Shown: positions 54,025 to 61,382 of the stretch, piece after piece
Numbering within the stretch: the stretch's first letter is position 1
Layout of the letters: each line of letters begins with the position of its first letter
Origin: Chitinophagales bacterium
GTDB lineage: Bacteria > Bacteroidota > Bacteroidia > Chitinophagales > Saprospiraceae
Direction: 5' to 3'
Length of the DNA: 64,000 nucleotides
NCBI GenBank assembly: GCA_013298845.1
Contig: JAAFJN010000006.1
Location: 1-64,000, forward strand
Notes under the pieces: model-generated
Database searches by the model: none
Seen by the model: the letters and a program-made list of their open reading frames with translations, nothing else
What the model was told of the DNA's origin: nothing
Program-made: the position numbers and the translations under genes

Positions 54025-54855
54025 TTATTTATTTCGGTGGTTGTCAATAATTTGTATTACTGCTGTTTCATCAAGTTTGGCGATTTCAGCAATTACATTG
54101 GTGGGTATGCCTTTTTCATTCATGCCTAAAATCATTTCATTTCTTTTGTTTTCTTCGGCTTTTTCGATCCGCCCTTTTTCATCCTGGTCTCTAATGCCAG
54201 AATAAATATAAGCATCATACGCTTCTTTCGACCAATTATGCTGTGCTGCTTCTTCGTACGCCTCTTTCAAACCCTCATCGTCAACGTTATCAGGCATTAC
54301 TTCAAGTTCATCTGCGTTTTTGATGAAAAAAGTCCACATGTCTATTATGTGCTCCAAATGGTGTACTTCTTTATTGAATTTTTTCAATTCAATAAAGCGA
54401 AACTTCATGTCTTTGAAATTACATTCGCCGGTTTCTTCATCTATTATCAGATGCGAAGACAAGTAGTGTTTACCTGAAAAGTAGTTGAAATTCAAAACGC
54501 CTATAAAATAAACCGGGCGTAACAGCGGATAATCTTCTCCACTGTTTATTTGGGCCGCATAGTCTTTACTCGTGTAGTAAAGCACCCGTTTATCGAACCC
54601 CGCCGGCTCGGCAACTTGCATTTCGACGATAAAGGTTGCCCCTTTCCCGTCCGTAGCCCTGACATCAATGATGGAAGATTTTTCCCCGGCAAGGCGTGGA
54701 AGTTGAAACGGGTTAAGCAAAGTCACCTCCTTAATTCGGTCTTGGCCATCCAAGCCCAAAACGGCATTGAGAAACGAAATCAAAATGACCTTTTTGTTTT
54801 CATTGCCGAAAATCTTGCGGAAAGCAACGTCGTTTTTTACATCTACAAATTTCAT
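54025..54855 (-). CDS. Rpn-family recombination-promoting nuclease (PD-(D/E)XK)
   Basis: 276 aa. The N-terminus KNDVAFRKIFGNENKKVILISFLNAVL is the family hallmark. The nuclease core is SSIIDVRATDGKGATFIVEMQV, giving Asp ... Glu-x-Gln ligands of the PD-(D/E)XK fold. A C-terminal Glu/Lys/Arg-rich helix (EKGRIEKAEENKRNEM) is typical. Rpn proteins (YhgA-like) were long labelled transposases; E. coli RpnA is a DNA endonuclease that stimulates recombination, and some relatives act in phage defence. Box TAAATTTG (54872-54879, minus) lies 16 nt before the ATG. First gene on the edge of the AT-rich island. Confidence 0.9.
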   Translation of the reverse strand: MKFVDVKNDVAFRKIFGNENKKVILISFLNAVLGLDGQDRIKEVTLLNPFQLPRLAGEKSSIIDVRATDGKGATFIVEMQVAEPAGFDKRVLYYTSKDYAAQINSGEDYPLLRPVYFIGVLNFNYFSGKHYLSSHLIIDEETGECNFKDMKFRFIELKKFNKEVHHLEHIIDMWTFFIKNADELEVMPDNVDDEGLKEAYEEAAQHNWSKEAYDAYIYSGIRDQDEKGRIEKAEENKRNEMILGMNEKGIPTNVIAEIAKLDETAVIQIIDNHRNK

Positions 54856-54871
54856 TTTCAGAATTTTGCGG

Positions 54872-54879
54872 CAAATTTA
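54872..54879 (-). promoter_or_regulatory. TAnnTTTG box of the Rpn gene
   Basis: CAAATTTA on the plus strand reads TAAATTTG on the minus strand, 16 nt upstream of ATG 54855. Confidence 0.55.
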
Positions 54880-54933
54880 GGCTTTTTTTTGCCTTTTTGA
54901 TAATTTTATTGTGCCGGGAACGGGGGCGTCCTG

Positions 54934-54976
54934 CGGCGAGATGTGCATCTCGGAGGTACGGAGAGATGACATCTCA
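54934..54976 (-). repeat. Dispersed palindromic repeat, copy B
   Basis: CGGCGAGATGTGCATCTCGG...GTACGGAGAGATGACATCTC is the reverse complement of the repeat at 18488-18531 with few differences. Confidence 0.7.
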
Positions 54977-55034
54977 AAGCCGTGCGAATATTGACTTGAA
55001 ACCACAATTCCCGGGCGTGCCGGGAATTTCCGAA

Positions 55035-55466
55035 TTAGTCTATTTCTGCTTCAAACAGTATTTTTTCTACATCCACCAAACCTTTATGTTCTTTAAACAA
55101 TTCCACCTCATGACGGCTTTGATTTCCACCGCCGATTCTTATTAGGATATCAATATACTCGACGAAACTTTGGCTCTCCTCTCCAAATTTTTCACCAATC
55201 AATATCACTTTGTCCACCGGATATACGCCACTATCCACGGTTAAGGCTTGTTTAGCGGAAAACCCAACCGTTTCCATACCCAATTCAACTGCCCAATCGT
55301 ACGCAATCTTGGGCACGCCACTATTGGTATAACCACTGACCAACACTAAACCTTCTTTTCCATGATTGCGTACTATATAATCAAGCAGTTTTTTCAATTT
55401 TAAAGACGCTTCTTTGTGGTTAAACTGGTTGTTACTGAAACCTACAACGCCTATTTTTAACGCCAT
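55035..55466 (-). CDS. SLOG-like Rossmann protein of unknown function
   Basis: 143 aa. A small alpha/beta protein with KIGVVGFSNNQFN at the start, LVLVSGYTNSGVPKIAYDWAVELGMETVGFSAKQAL in the middle and a terminal RIGGGNQSRHEVELFKE. The SG-x-TN-SGVP-x-IAYDWA and GGGNQSRHEV segments resemble the nucleotide-binding loops of the SLOG/LOG-DprA superfamily, which binds nucleotide-derived ligands and occurs in anti-phage signalling (CBASS, Thoeris-like and others). This assignment rests on motif similarity only. It is single and lies between the Rpn gene and the intron remnant. Confidence 0.55.
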   Translation of the reverse strand: MALKIGVVGFSNNQFNHKEASLKLKKLLDYIVRNHGKEGLVLVSGYTNSGVPKIAYDWAVELGMETVGFSAKQALTVDSGVYPVDKVILIGEKFGEESQSFVEYIDILIRIGGGNQSRHEVELFKEHKGLVDVEKILFEAEID

Positions 55467-55639
55467 ATCTTTTTTTCAACGGGTTTTATCGGTTCCATGT
55501 TCATTAATTCTATTTTTATTAACCATTGGTGTCCGGTTAAGAAAAACAAGGTCTTTGTAAGGTCTTGATTTTGAAGTACTTACAAGGTTTTTTGGTTCAA
55601 ACGATTTCAAATCAAACAACATTTACGTGTCAAAACATT

Positions 55640-55948
55640 TTGGGGCGAGACGGAAAATGCAAAGGCGGCTGGTGATTATCATGCAGCCCGGTCATACGGA
55701 TGATGGCTACTAAGTTTACCGAAGTACAATGACAGCAGCGCGGCTTCGGTAACGCGGCTATGTATCTTTCAAAGATTATTACCACTATGTCTGTGCGCAG
55801 TTGGAGTAAACAAGTGCCTTGGAGTAGGTTCTGTGAACCGCCGGATACGAGGTCCGTACGTCCGGTGGTGTGAGAGGACGAAAGTTAGCCACGCCACCTT
55901 TGCGGATTACGCAGGTATAAATGTCGGGTTAACTTTCTCCTACTTGAT
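55640..55948 (+). mobile_element. Group II intron remnant (no RT ORF), with domains V and VI
   Basis: Domain V is readable at 55837-55869: ACCGCCGGA pairs with TCCGGTGGT (one G-U) around TACGAGGTCCGTACG, with the catalytic CGC triad. It is followed by TGAGAGG and domain VI, where GAAAGTTAGCC (55880-55890) pairs with GGTTAACTTTC (55927-55937). The 3' end TCTCCTACTTGAT is close to the usual bacterial CTACTCGAT with the branch-point A. Upstream sequence (GGCGGCTGGTGATTATC, ACAATGACAGC) looks like domain I pieces, with the 5' limit uncertain. No reverse transcriptase fits in ~300 bp, so it is a deleted, non-autonomous copy. Confidence 0.75.
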
Positions 55949-55961
55949 TGAATACAAATCG

Positions 55962-57875
55962 CTAAATTGTATTTTTATAAGCCTTGATGCGCCTTAATAC
56001 TACTTCAATATCAGGGTTTCGCTTTAAGTTAAATTCTACAATGTAGTCAAAAAGTGTTCTAGATATTGTAAGAAAATCTTCCTTTAACCTAATTGTACTT
56101 AGGTCATTTTTTATGTTGCTATGTACTTCCATATTCCTCTCAACATATACGTCTTCGACTACGTTATTTATCCAGTCATTAAGTTTTGAAAAAAATGTAG
56201 TGCTTTGGTTTGTAAACTCATTTGCCATTGCTACAGTATCTTTTATGATCTCAATTGGCAAATGATTGGGTATGAAGTTGAGGTTATTTTTAAACTTTTT
56301 AGTTGAGACTATTTGATGAGTTTTAATTTCTAGCCCCACCTGTTTTAATTGCTGTTCAGTCAAAATCCAGCACCCAGTTCCAGAATTTGGGTATTCTTCT
56401 CCTATTTTGAAGTAAAGAAATACTTTGACATAGGACAGGTAGTTTTTTTTATATTTAATGTAAAAACAATCCTGTATAGCCTCCTTTAATTTCTCTTTGT
56501 CATTTTTAAACAATGATTCCCAACGAATCCACAAATCTAAAAAATTGAAAAGTTCGACGCTTTTGGAAAATTTTCCATGAATGCTAATTATCTCTAATAA
56601 TATAGACCCGACTCTTGTATTGGGGTTTATCCTATTTATAAAACCTATTTCTTTGGTAAAATAAGTAAGAGATTGCTGGTCAACTATTTTAACTTCTCTA
56701 AAGTGATCGTAAAAGATGCTAAAGCTGTATCGAGCAGGTTTTTTGTCATTGTGCAGTTTTATGTTATTTTTTATATCAACCTCTGGCTTCGCGTTACCAG
56801 TTCCACCATATCCATTCAATACTTTTGTAAGTATATTTAAAGTATTACTGACTTTGTGGAATGCCTGAAAAAAGTTGTTGTGTGACTCTATATTTTCATG
56901 TGATCGGTACTTGGCTTTAATTAAAGCATTACATCTTGACTTTTTCGTTTCATCGACTTTTCCATCACGAGCAAAGTAAAAATCTTCCGCATAAATATAA
57001 TGAGATTTATGGTCTTCTTTAAAATGCTCAATATTTAGCATTCTTACGTTTTGCGGATTATAAAAAATTACCTCGTCCAATACTATTGGGTGAGGTTCAA
57101 TAAGAGCGATGCCATCTACTTTGAAAACATAATATCCATTATTTATTGGCCTTCTTATTAAATTTACTAAGGCGGACAAATACTTATCTAGGGTCATTTT
57201 TTTGCGTTCTTCTTTGACGTATGCTTCGTAGTCTTCCTTTTTTGCAAAATCTGACCTGACCTTTTTAAATGGAAATTCATGGAGTACATGTCCGGGATAA
57301 ATTATTTCAGGTATCCGGGAGATAAACTCTTCGGAATAGTCATGGTAATACAGTTCAACAATAAAGGCATTTACTAAAAAACGGATTGTTTCTTTATCTT
57401 GAGAATTTAACGGTTTGTTAGTTGCGATGACTTTATAAAGATGCTTCTTTAGTTTCATGTGGTATTGGTCAAGCAAAATGCTTTTCAATTGCCCAAATGT
57501 TGCCCGAATCTGCAAAGTATAGTGTGTGCTGTAATTTTTCTTATCTTTATGCGGTGAGGTATTTAAGTAAGTAATTATTGTGCGTTTGAGACTTTGAATT
57601 TGAGGGTCGCCGGCAATTATGTTGCTATGATCGAACAACTTATGATGAATGAATAATCTCATAAATTTATCAAATGAGTGATCGAAATTATAATCAAGTT
57701 GATGCTCTACCCTTGTAAGGAGAGACCTGTGAGATTCAAATCTAATAGTATCTAAAAAGATGTCATTGTCGTGTGCTTTCGTAGTTTCCCAATAATGATG
57801 AAAGTACTGAAAACGTTCACTAATGAATGTTTGTAGTTTGCCGTTCCTGAAAAAATTAGGAGTTCTTCTAAACAT
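55962..57875 (-). CDS. 637-aa protein with C-terminal HEPN-like domain
   Basis: No family recognised with certainty. The N-terminal ~400 residues are mixed helical/strand and rich in Asn, Lys and Phe. From ~440 the pattern FNFLDLWIRWESLFKNDKEKLKEAI matches the first helices of ApeA/RiboL-PSP-type HEPN domains. Near the C-terminus RNMEVH (Arg580, Asn581, His585) is a perfect R-N-x3-H HEPN ribonuclease motif, followed by a helix (FLTISRTLFDYIVEF). HEPN proteins act mainly as RNases in toxin-antitoxin and abortive infection. The gene is AT-rich, ends 14 bp from the group II intron 3' end, and follows the two-gene module on the same strand. An antiviral role is inference. Confidence 0.55.
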   Translation of the reverse strand: MFRRTPNFFRNGKLQTFISERFQYFHHYWETTKAHDNDIFLDTIRFESHRSLLTRVEHQLDYNFDHSFDKFMRLFIHHKLFDHSNIIAGDPQIQSLKRTIITYLNTSPHKDKKNYSTHYTLQIRATFGQLKSILLDQYHMKLKKHLYKVIATNKPLNSQDKETIRFLVNAFIVELYYHDYSEEFISRIPEIIYPGHVLHEFPFKKVRSDFAKKEDYEAYVKEERKKMTLDKYLSALVNLIRRPINNGYYVFKVDGIALIEPHPIVLDEVIFYNPQNVRMLNIEHFKEDHKSHYIYAEDFYFARDGKVDETKKSRCNALIKAKYRSHENIESHNNFFQAFHKVSNTLNILTKVLNGYGGTGNAKPEVDIKNNIKLHNDKKPARYSFSIFYDHFREVKIVDQQSLTYFTKEIGFINRINPNTRVGSILLEIISIHGKFSKSVELFNFLDLWIRWESLFKNDKEKLKEAIQDCFYIKYKKNYLSYVKVFLYFKIGEEYPNSGTGCWILTEQQLKQVGLEIKTHQIVSTKKFKNNLNFIPNHLPIEIIKDTVAMANEFTNQSTTFFSKLNDWINNVVEDVYVERNMEVHSNIKNDLSTIRLKEDFLTISRTLFDYIVEFNLKRNPDIEVVLRRIKAYKNTI

Positions 57876-58098
57876 GTTCTTTAAATATTTTTATTATGTC
57901 GTGAGAAGACACGAAAATTAGGCTTTTCCTGCCTCTTTTCAAAAAATGTCCAGTATTGCGCAAATAACCCTTCTGGCAAACCAATTTTTCAAGGCAACCT
58001 CCAACTTTTGTATAAAAGAAAGCAACCCGCACAAAAAAATTATTGTTATAAATATGCGCAACATGTTTTGTTTCGCATAATGTGAGCGTGACTACCAT
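57868..58098 (-). CDS. Possible 76-aa protein overlapping the HEPN gene
   Basis: An open frame from ATG 58098 whose stop overlaps the start of the HEPN gene (ATGTTTAG), an arrangement expected for translational coupling. The C-terminal half (GGCLEKLVCQKGYLRNTGHF...) is basic and could be a small antitoxin-like or regulatory protein. The N-terminal half is unconvincing and composition does not separate it from intergenic sequence. It may be fortuitous. Confidence 0.25.
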   Translation of the reverse strand: MVVTLTLCETKHVAHIYNNNFFVRVAFFYTKVGGCLEKLVCQKGYLRNTGHFLKRGRKSLIFVSSHDIIKIFKEHV

Positions 58099-58134
58099 AC
58101 CGCTGTGTTTAGCGAGTGGTTGGCAAGGAAGCGT

Positions 58135-58146
58135 TAGTTCAACACA
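58135..58146. repeat. 12-bp inverted repeat, left copy, bracketing the two-gene module
   Basis: TAGTTCAACACA here and TGTGTTGAACTA at 59667-59678 are perfect inverted copies. They lie just outside the stop of the four-TM gene and the start of the 316-aa gene. Next to this copy is a CGCT-GTGTTT-AGCG hairpin. Confidence 0.6.
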
Positions 58147-58152
58147 TTTATT

Positions 58153-58785
58153 TTAGTCATTGTCTGTGTCATCATCGGGTTCTCTTGGAGGCAAACTGCT
58201 TAAATGAATGATTGTATAAATCAACCAAATACATCGGAATAACGTTGAAACTGATAAAAGCAATCCAAAAAAAGTCAGGTTGAATAAATAATTTGTTGGC
58301 AGGGATTCAGCCGTCGCTCTGATTACGCTAAAATACAAAAAAGAGCAACTATAAATAATACATGCCTCAGTAAAACTTTTCATCAACAAGGGATAGCCTT
58401 TGGTGTTGAAGAAATAATCTTTTGCTGAGAGTGCTTTATCTGAGTTAATTACTGGTACATCTTGCTTCATGCTTGCTAATATTGCCATTGCTGCCAATAT
58501 AAACCCGCCTAACGACATTGCCGACGAAATACACTCATTCAATATGTTGGATAACGCATCTGTTGTATACTTTAAAATACTGAAATAAGAATCGATGAGA
58601 TAATTATTAAATAAAATAAAAAATACTAATATGCAGTCAAAAACGATTGGTTGCTTTAAATATGTGGAAAAAAAACGCTCTTTTGGGCCTTTCTGCTTAC
58701 CCAAAATTCTCTCGTATTGCGATACGGATTTCTTTAAAGAATGATTTACTTTCGACATATTTTGTTCTTCCTCGTTTTGAGACAA
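58153..58785 (-). CDS. Four-TM membrane protein of unknown function (RexB-like architecture)
   Basis: 210 aa. Hydrophobic segments at ~46-63, ~86-106, ~133-155 and ~166-193, a basic N-terminus (KKSVSQYERILGKQKGPKERFF) and an acidic tail (REPDDDTDND). No family recognised. Its start lies inside the 3' end of the preceding 316-aa gene: 89 bp overlap from ATG 58785, or 62 bp from ATG 58758. Such a long overlap implies tight co-expression. A soluble protein followed by a small four-TM protein is the layout of lambda rexA-rexB; Kiwa also pairs a four-TM protein with a ~315-aa partner, but in the opposite order. Confidence 0.6.
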   Translation of the reverse strand: MSQNEEEQNMSKVNHSLKKSVSQYERILGKQKGPKERFFSTYLKQPIVFDCILVFFILFNNYLIDSYFSILKYTTDALSNILNECISSAMSLGGFILAAMAILASMKQDVPVINSDKALSAKDYFFNTKGYPLLMKSFTEACIIYSCSFLYFSVIRATAESLPTNYLFNLTFFGLLLSVSTLFRCIWLIYTIIHLSSLPPREPDDDTDND

Positions 58786-59647
58786 TTACTTCTTCTGCTG
58801 TTCGGTCTTCAATTAAGTCAAATAATTTTAATTTACCGTCATCAGTTTCTCTACCCCTCACTTCTAGTGCCTCAAAGTTATTAAAAAAACCAGGATTCTC
58901 TCTGTTAATACTCACTAAGTTTCTGACCCAATTAATAAGTTGTGTCGTAATTGGACGATGTTGTGTGTTTTTTATTCTAAAATCGTAGCCTATCGTAGCA
59001 TATATATAATCGGCTTTAGCAATACTATATGAATTAGATATAAATCCATATAAATCATTGCTATACTCTCTAATGTTTTCAGCATTCCTATACTTTATTT
59101 TCATTTCGAGAGACGCACACTCCACCATGAGGTTGACAAATTCTTCCGCTTTTTGTCCATAAATCGGTTCAATAAAAATATCAAACTCAAAACCAAGTGC
59201 CTGCATCTTGCCAAAGCGTTCTAAATACAGTTTGAATGCAGAAACGTTTGCCCCAGTTCTGTTTGATTCAAGAGCAAGGATGGGACGCTCTTTATTTTTT
59301 GTGTCAATCACAAAATGAGTTTCTTCATAAACATTTTCATCTTTGTCTGCATATTCATCTAAATCTCTTGTCGTGGCTGTACTACTCTTAAAAGTACCTG
59401 GGAAGTCTCCATTTTTGACACTCAACAAACTGCCTTCAAAATATCGAATAGCATTATTGTAGTTTTCTTCTTGGTATTTCATTCTGGTGAAAGCGTCAGT
59501 CTTTGAAGATGATACGTTTAATATTTCATCTTCTCCTTTTGAGTTTATCACTTTGAATATATCATAGAGATACTTATATGGACTAACACCGCAGGTTGTT
59601 GGAAGTCTAATCTCGTAGAATACTACTTTTTTTACAACTGATGACAT
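58697..59647 (-). CDS. 316-aa soluble protein of unknown function (RexA/DUF4747-like architecture)
   Basis: No certain family. It begins with a beta strand (KKVVFYEIRLPT). A central GDFPGTFKSSTATTRDLDEY block is followed by EETHFVIDTKNKERPILALESNRTG and a helix AFKLYLERFG. Then comes FDIFIEPIYGQKAEEFVNLMVECASLEMKIKYR (split here for reading) and an alpha/beta C-terminal half ending in KSFFKEIRIAIREN. The order of strands, the 'fs.l..L..y' helix and the ...IEP...  segment resembles lambda RexA and, loosely, DUF4747 proteins. It is AT-rich, first in the module, and overlaps the four-TM gene. Function inferred only from layout. Confidence 0.55.
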   Translation of the reverse strand: MSSVVKKVVFYEIRLPTTCGVSPYKYLYDIFKVINSKGEDEILNVSSSKTDAFTRMKYQEENYNNAIRYFEGSLLSVKNGDFPGTFKSSTATTRDLDEYADKDENVYEETHFVIDTKNKERPILALESNRTGANVSAFKLYLERFGKMQALGFEFDIFIEPIYGQKAEEFVNLMVECASLEMKIKYRNAENIREYSNDLYGFISNSYSIAKADYIYATIGYDFRIKNTQHRPITTQLINWVRNLVSINRENPGFFNNFEALEVRGRETDDGKLKLFDLIEDRTAEEVIVSKRGRTKYVESKSFFKEIRIAIRENFG

Positions 59648-59666
59648 TTTTTATTTATTTTTTGAT

Positions 59667-59678
59667 TGTGTTGAACTA
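59667..59678. repeat. 12-bp inverted repeat, right copy, bracketing the two-gene module
   Basis: TGTGTTGAACTA, perfect inverted partner of 58135-58146. Just beyond it GTAGCGAC (59692-59699) and GTCGCTAC (59731-59738) make an 8-bp palindrome, so each side carries a hairpin next to the repeat. Confidence 0.6.
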
Positions 59679-59766
59679 CCCTTACCCGCCGTAGCGACAA
59701 ACTAAAACACGCACCAAACATTTTACTCCGTCGCTACCACACAAAACTCCCCCCCCAAAAAAACAC

Positions 59767-59802
59767 CGTCCCGCAACCTACCCAAGAACAGGCTGCGGGA
59801 CG
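59767..59802 (-). terminator. Terminator of the propeller-like gene
   Basis: 12-bp stem CGTCCCGCAACC/GGCTGCGGGACG (one mismatch). On the minus strand it is followed by GTGTTTTTTT. It lies about 130 bp after the stop at 59931. Confidence 0.8.
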
Positions 59803-59930
59803 AAGCAAAATAGATATAGCGGAGCAAAGAATCATCAGGGAATAATAGTTATTGCAACAAAGTTAAAGCCTTTTTTAAAACCAACAAAATTTCATAGGTA
59901 AATTTTTAATCTATCTGATCCGCTACCTCC

Positions 59931-60773
59931 TCACCCCCGATAAAAAAACAACTCCCCCGCTTCCATCACCACCACGCCGCCGCTGAACAGTTTTCGGTGG
60001 CTGGCCCGCCGAATCACCGACGGCAATTGCCAGGTTTGTTCCGCCGCCGGAAAATCGAGGTTGATTTGGTGGAGGGTGCCGTCGCGGTCCATCCAACGCA
60101 CGTTGTTGCCTTCCACGGCAATGGGCAATTGAAGGTTTTGGGCGGTAATTTGCCGGTGAAACTGGCCAAAAACGTCAAAAATAAACAATCCGTGGGTGGT
60201 ATCGGCCGCAATGACCTGGTTGCCATTGTCCACAATTTGTCGGATACTGAGCCTTTGGTTCAACAAAATATTGAGGTTTTGGCTTTCGGCAAGTGGCGTA
60301 CCTTCGGGGCTTATTTTGCGCAATTTAAATGCCACTTCGTCCATGATCCAGAGGTTGCCATCGGCGGCGGGCGCGATGGTCCGCACTTCGGGAAAATCTT
60401 TTTCCACCAGATTTAGTACCCCGCCCAATTGCGTTAAACTGCGATCCAGGAGCACCACATTGCGAAAATCGGCGTACCAAACCATAATTTTTAACGGATT
60501 GGTCGTGTTCACTTCCTGAATATTCCCCAATTGGTTTTGGCTGAAATAAGCGCGCCGTTTACCCGTAGCGTCGTATTTTTCGAGGCCATTGGCGGTGGTG
60601 ATCACGTAAGCGTTCCCCGTGGCATCGAGGCTAAAGTCCACCGATTCGGGAATTTTGAAGGAATGGTGCAGCGATAAGGCCACGCTGTCCGTTTGTGCAA
60701 CACACCAAAGCGGCCACTGCAACGTGGCGGCGGCGAAAAGCATTAATTTTGGCCAAAATTGTATATTCATCAT
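59931..60773 (-). CDS. Exported beta-propeller-like protein
   Basis: 280 aa from ATG 60773; the longer frame to 60830 would overlap the divergent NUDIX gene. Signal peptide MMNIQFWPKLMLFAAATLQWPLWCVAQ. The body has six or so blades of the NHL/SMP-30 kind (DATGNAYVITTANGLEKYDATG, DGNLWIMDEVAFKLRKISPEGT, HGLFIFDVFGQFHRQI). These usually bind ligands or proteins; no specific role can be given. Its start is 6 bp from the start of the divergent NUDIX gene. Confidence 0.78.
   Translation of the reverse strand: MMNIQFWPKLMLFAAATLQWPLWCVAQTDSVALSLHHSFKIPESVDFSLDATGNAYVITTANGLEKYDATGKRRAYFSQNQLGNIQEVNTTNPLKIMVWYADFRNVVLLDRSLTQLGGVLNLVEKDFPEVRTIAPAADGNLWIMDEVAFKLRKISPEGTPLAESQNLNILLNQRLSIRQIVDNGNQVIAADTTHGLFIFDVFGQFHRQITAQNLQLPIAVEGNNVRWMDRDGTLHQINLDFPAAEQTWQLPSVIRRASHRKLFSGGVVVMEAGELFFYRG
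60744..60751 (+). promoter_or_regulatory. TAnnTTTG box of the NUDIX gene, inside the divergent gene
   Basis: TAATTTTG is 28 nt before the ATG at 60780 and lies within the signal-peptide codons of the opposite-strand propeller gene. Confidence 0.5.
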
Positions 60774-60779
60774 CGTTTT

Positions 60780-61346
60780 ATGTTTAAAAAAAATAAACCC
60801 GATAACACCCCTAATCCCTGGAAAACCCATTCGACAGAAGAGCGTTATTCAAATCCCTGGATCAGTATCACGCACCGCGAAGTGACCAACCCCAATGGCG
60901 GCCCCGGTATTTACGGGGTGGTGCATTTTAAAAATATCGCCATCGGGATTGTTCCCGTTGACGAAGAAGGTTACACTTGGCTGGTGGGGCAATATCGGTA
61001 TACTTTGAATCAATACCACTGGGAAATTCCCGAGGGTGGGTGCCCGGTGGGCGAATTACCGCTGGATGCCGCCCAACGCGAACTGCTCGAAGAAACGGGA
61101 ATTGTGGCCCGCCAATGGGATTTGTTATTGGAGACGCATTTGTCCAATTCTGTAACTGACGAGTACGGCGTGTGTTTCGTTGCCCGCGACCTGCAAATGG
61201 GCGCGGCCGAACCCGAAGAAACCGAAGCACTGGAATTGCGCCGCCTGCCGTTGAGCGCCGCCATTCAAATGGTGATGGACGGTGACATCACCGATTCGTT
61301 ATCTGTCATGGCTTTGTTAAAAGTTGGGCGGTTGTTGGGGGTGTAA
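60780..61346 (+). CDS. NUDIX hydrolase (ADP-ribose pyrophosphatase type)
   Basis: 188 aa from ATG 60780. The complete NUDIX box GGCPVGELPLDAAQRELLEETGI spans residues 86-108 (written here with the conserved G-x5-E-x7-REL-x-EE-x-G-I). The WEIPEGG before it and the dimer-type N-terminal strand-rich part (SNPWISITHREVTNPNG) are typical of ADP-ribose pyrophosphatases, which clear ADP-ribose in the cytoplasm. Substrate preference could differ. Cytochrome oxidase subunit III follows after 36 bp. Confidence 0.9.
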   Translation: MFKKNKPDNTPNPWKTHSTEERYSNPWISITHREVTNPNGGPGIYGVVHFKNIAIGIVPVDEEGYTWLVGQYRYTLNQYHWEIPEGGCPVGELPLDAAQRELLEETGIVARQWDLLLETHLSNSVTDEYGVCFVARDLQMGAAEPEETEALELRRLPLSAAIQMVMDGDITDSLSVMALLKVGRLLGV

Positions 61347-61382
61347 ATCTAAACAAAATCGCGGAAAAGCAGTTTAGAAGGG

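Noticed and set aside
57868-58098. HicA-like antitoxin/toxin partner for the HEPN gene
   Set aside because: The overlapping stop/start is suggestive, but the sequence lacks HicA residues and the N-terminal half looks random; kept only as a low-confidence CDS.
58075-58146. True integron attC site
   Set aside because: The complementary ends and hairpin are attC-like, but the R'' and R' boxes deviate from consensus and no integrase is present; reported only as a hypothesis.
58153-59647. Kiwa (KwaA/KwaB) system
   Set aside because: Sizes and the four-TM partner fit, but the gene order is reversed and I cannot see KwaB/DUF4868 motifs in the soluble protein.
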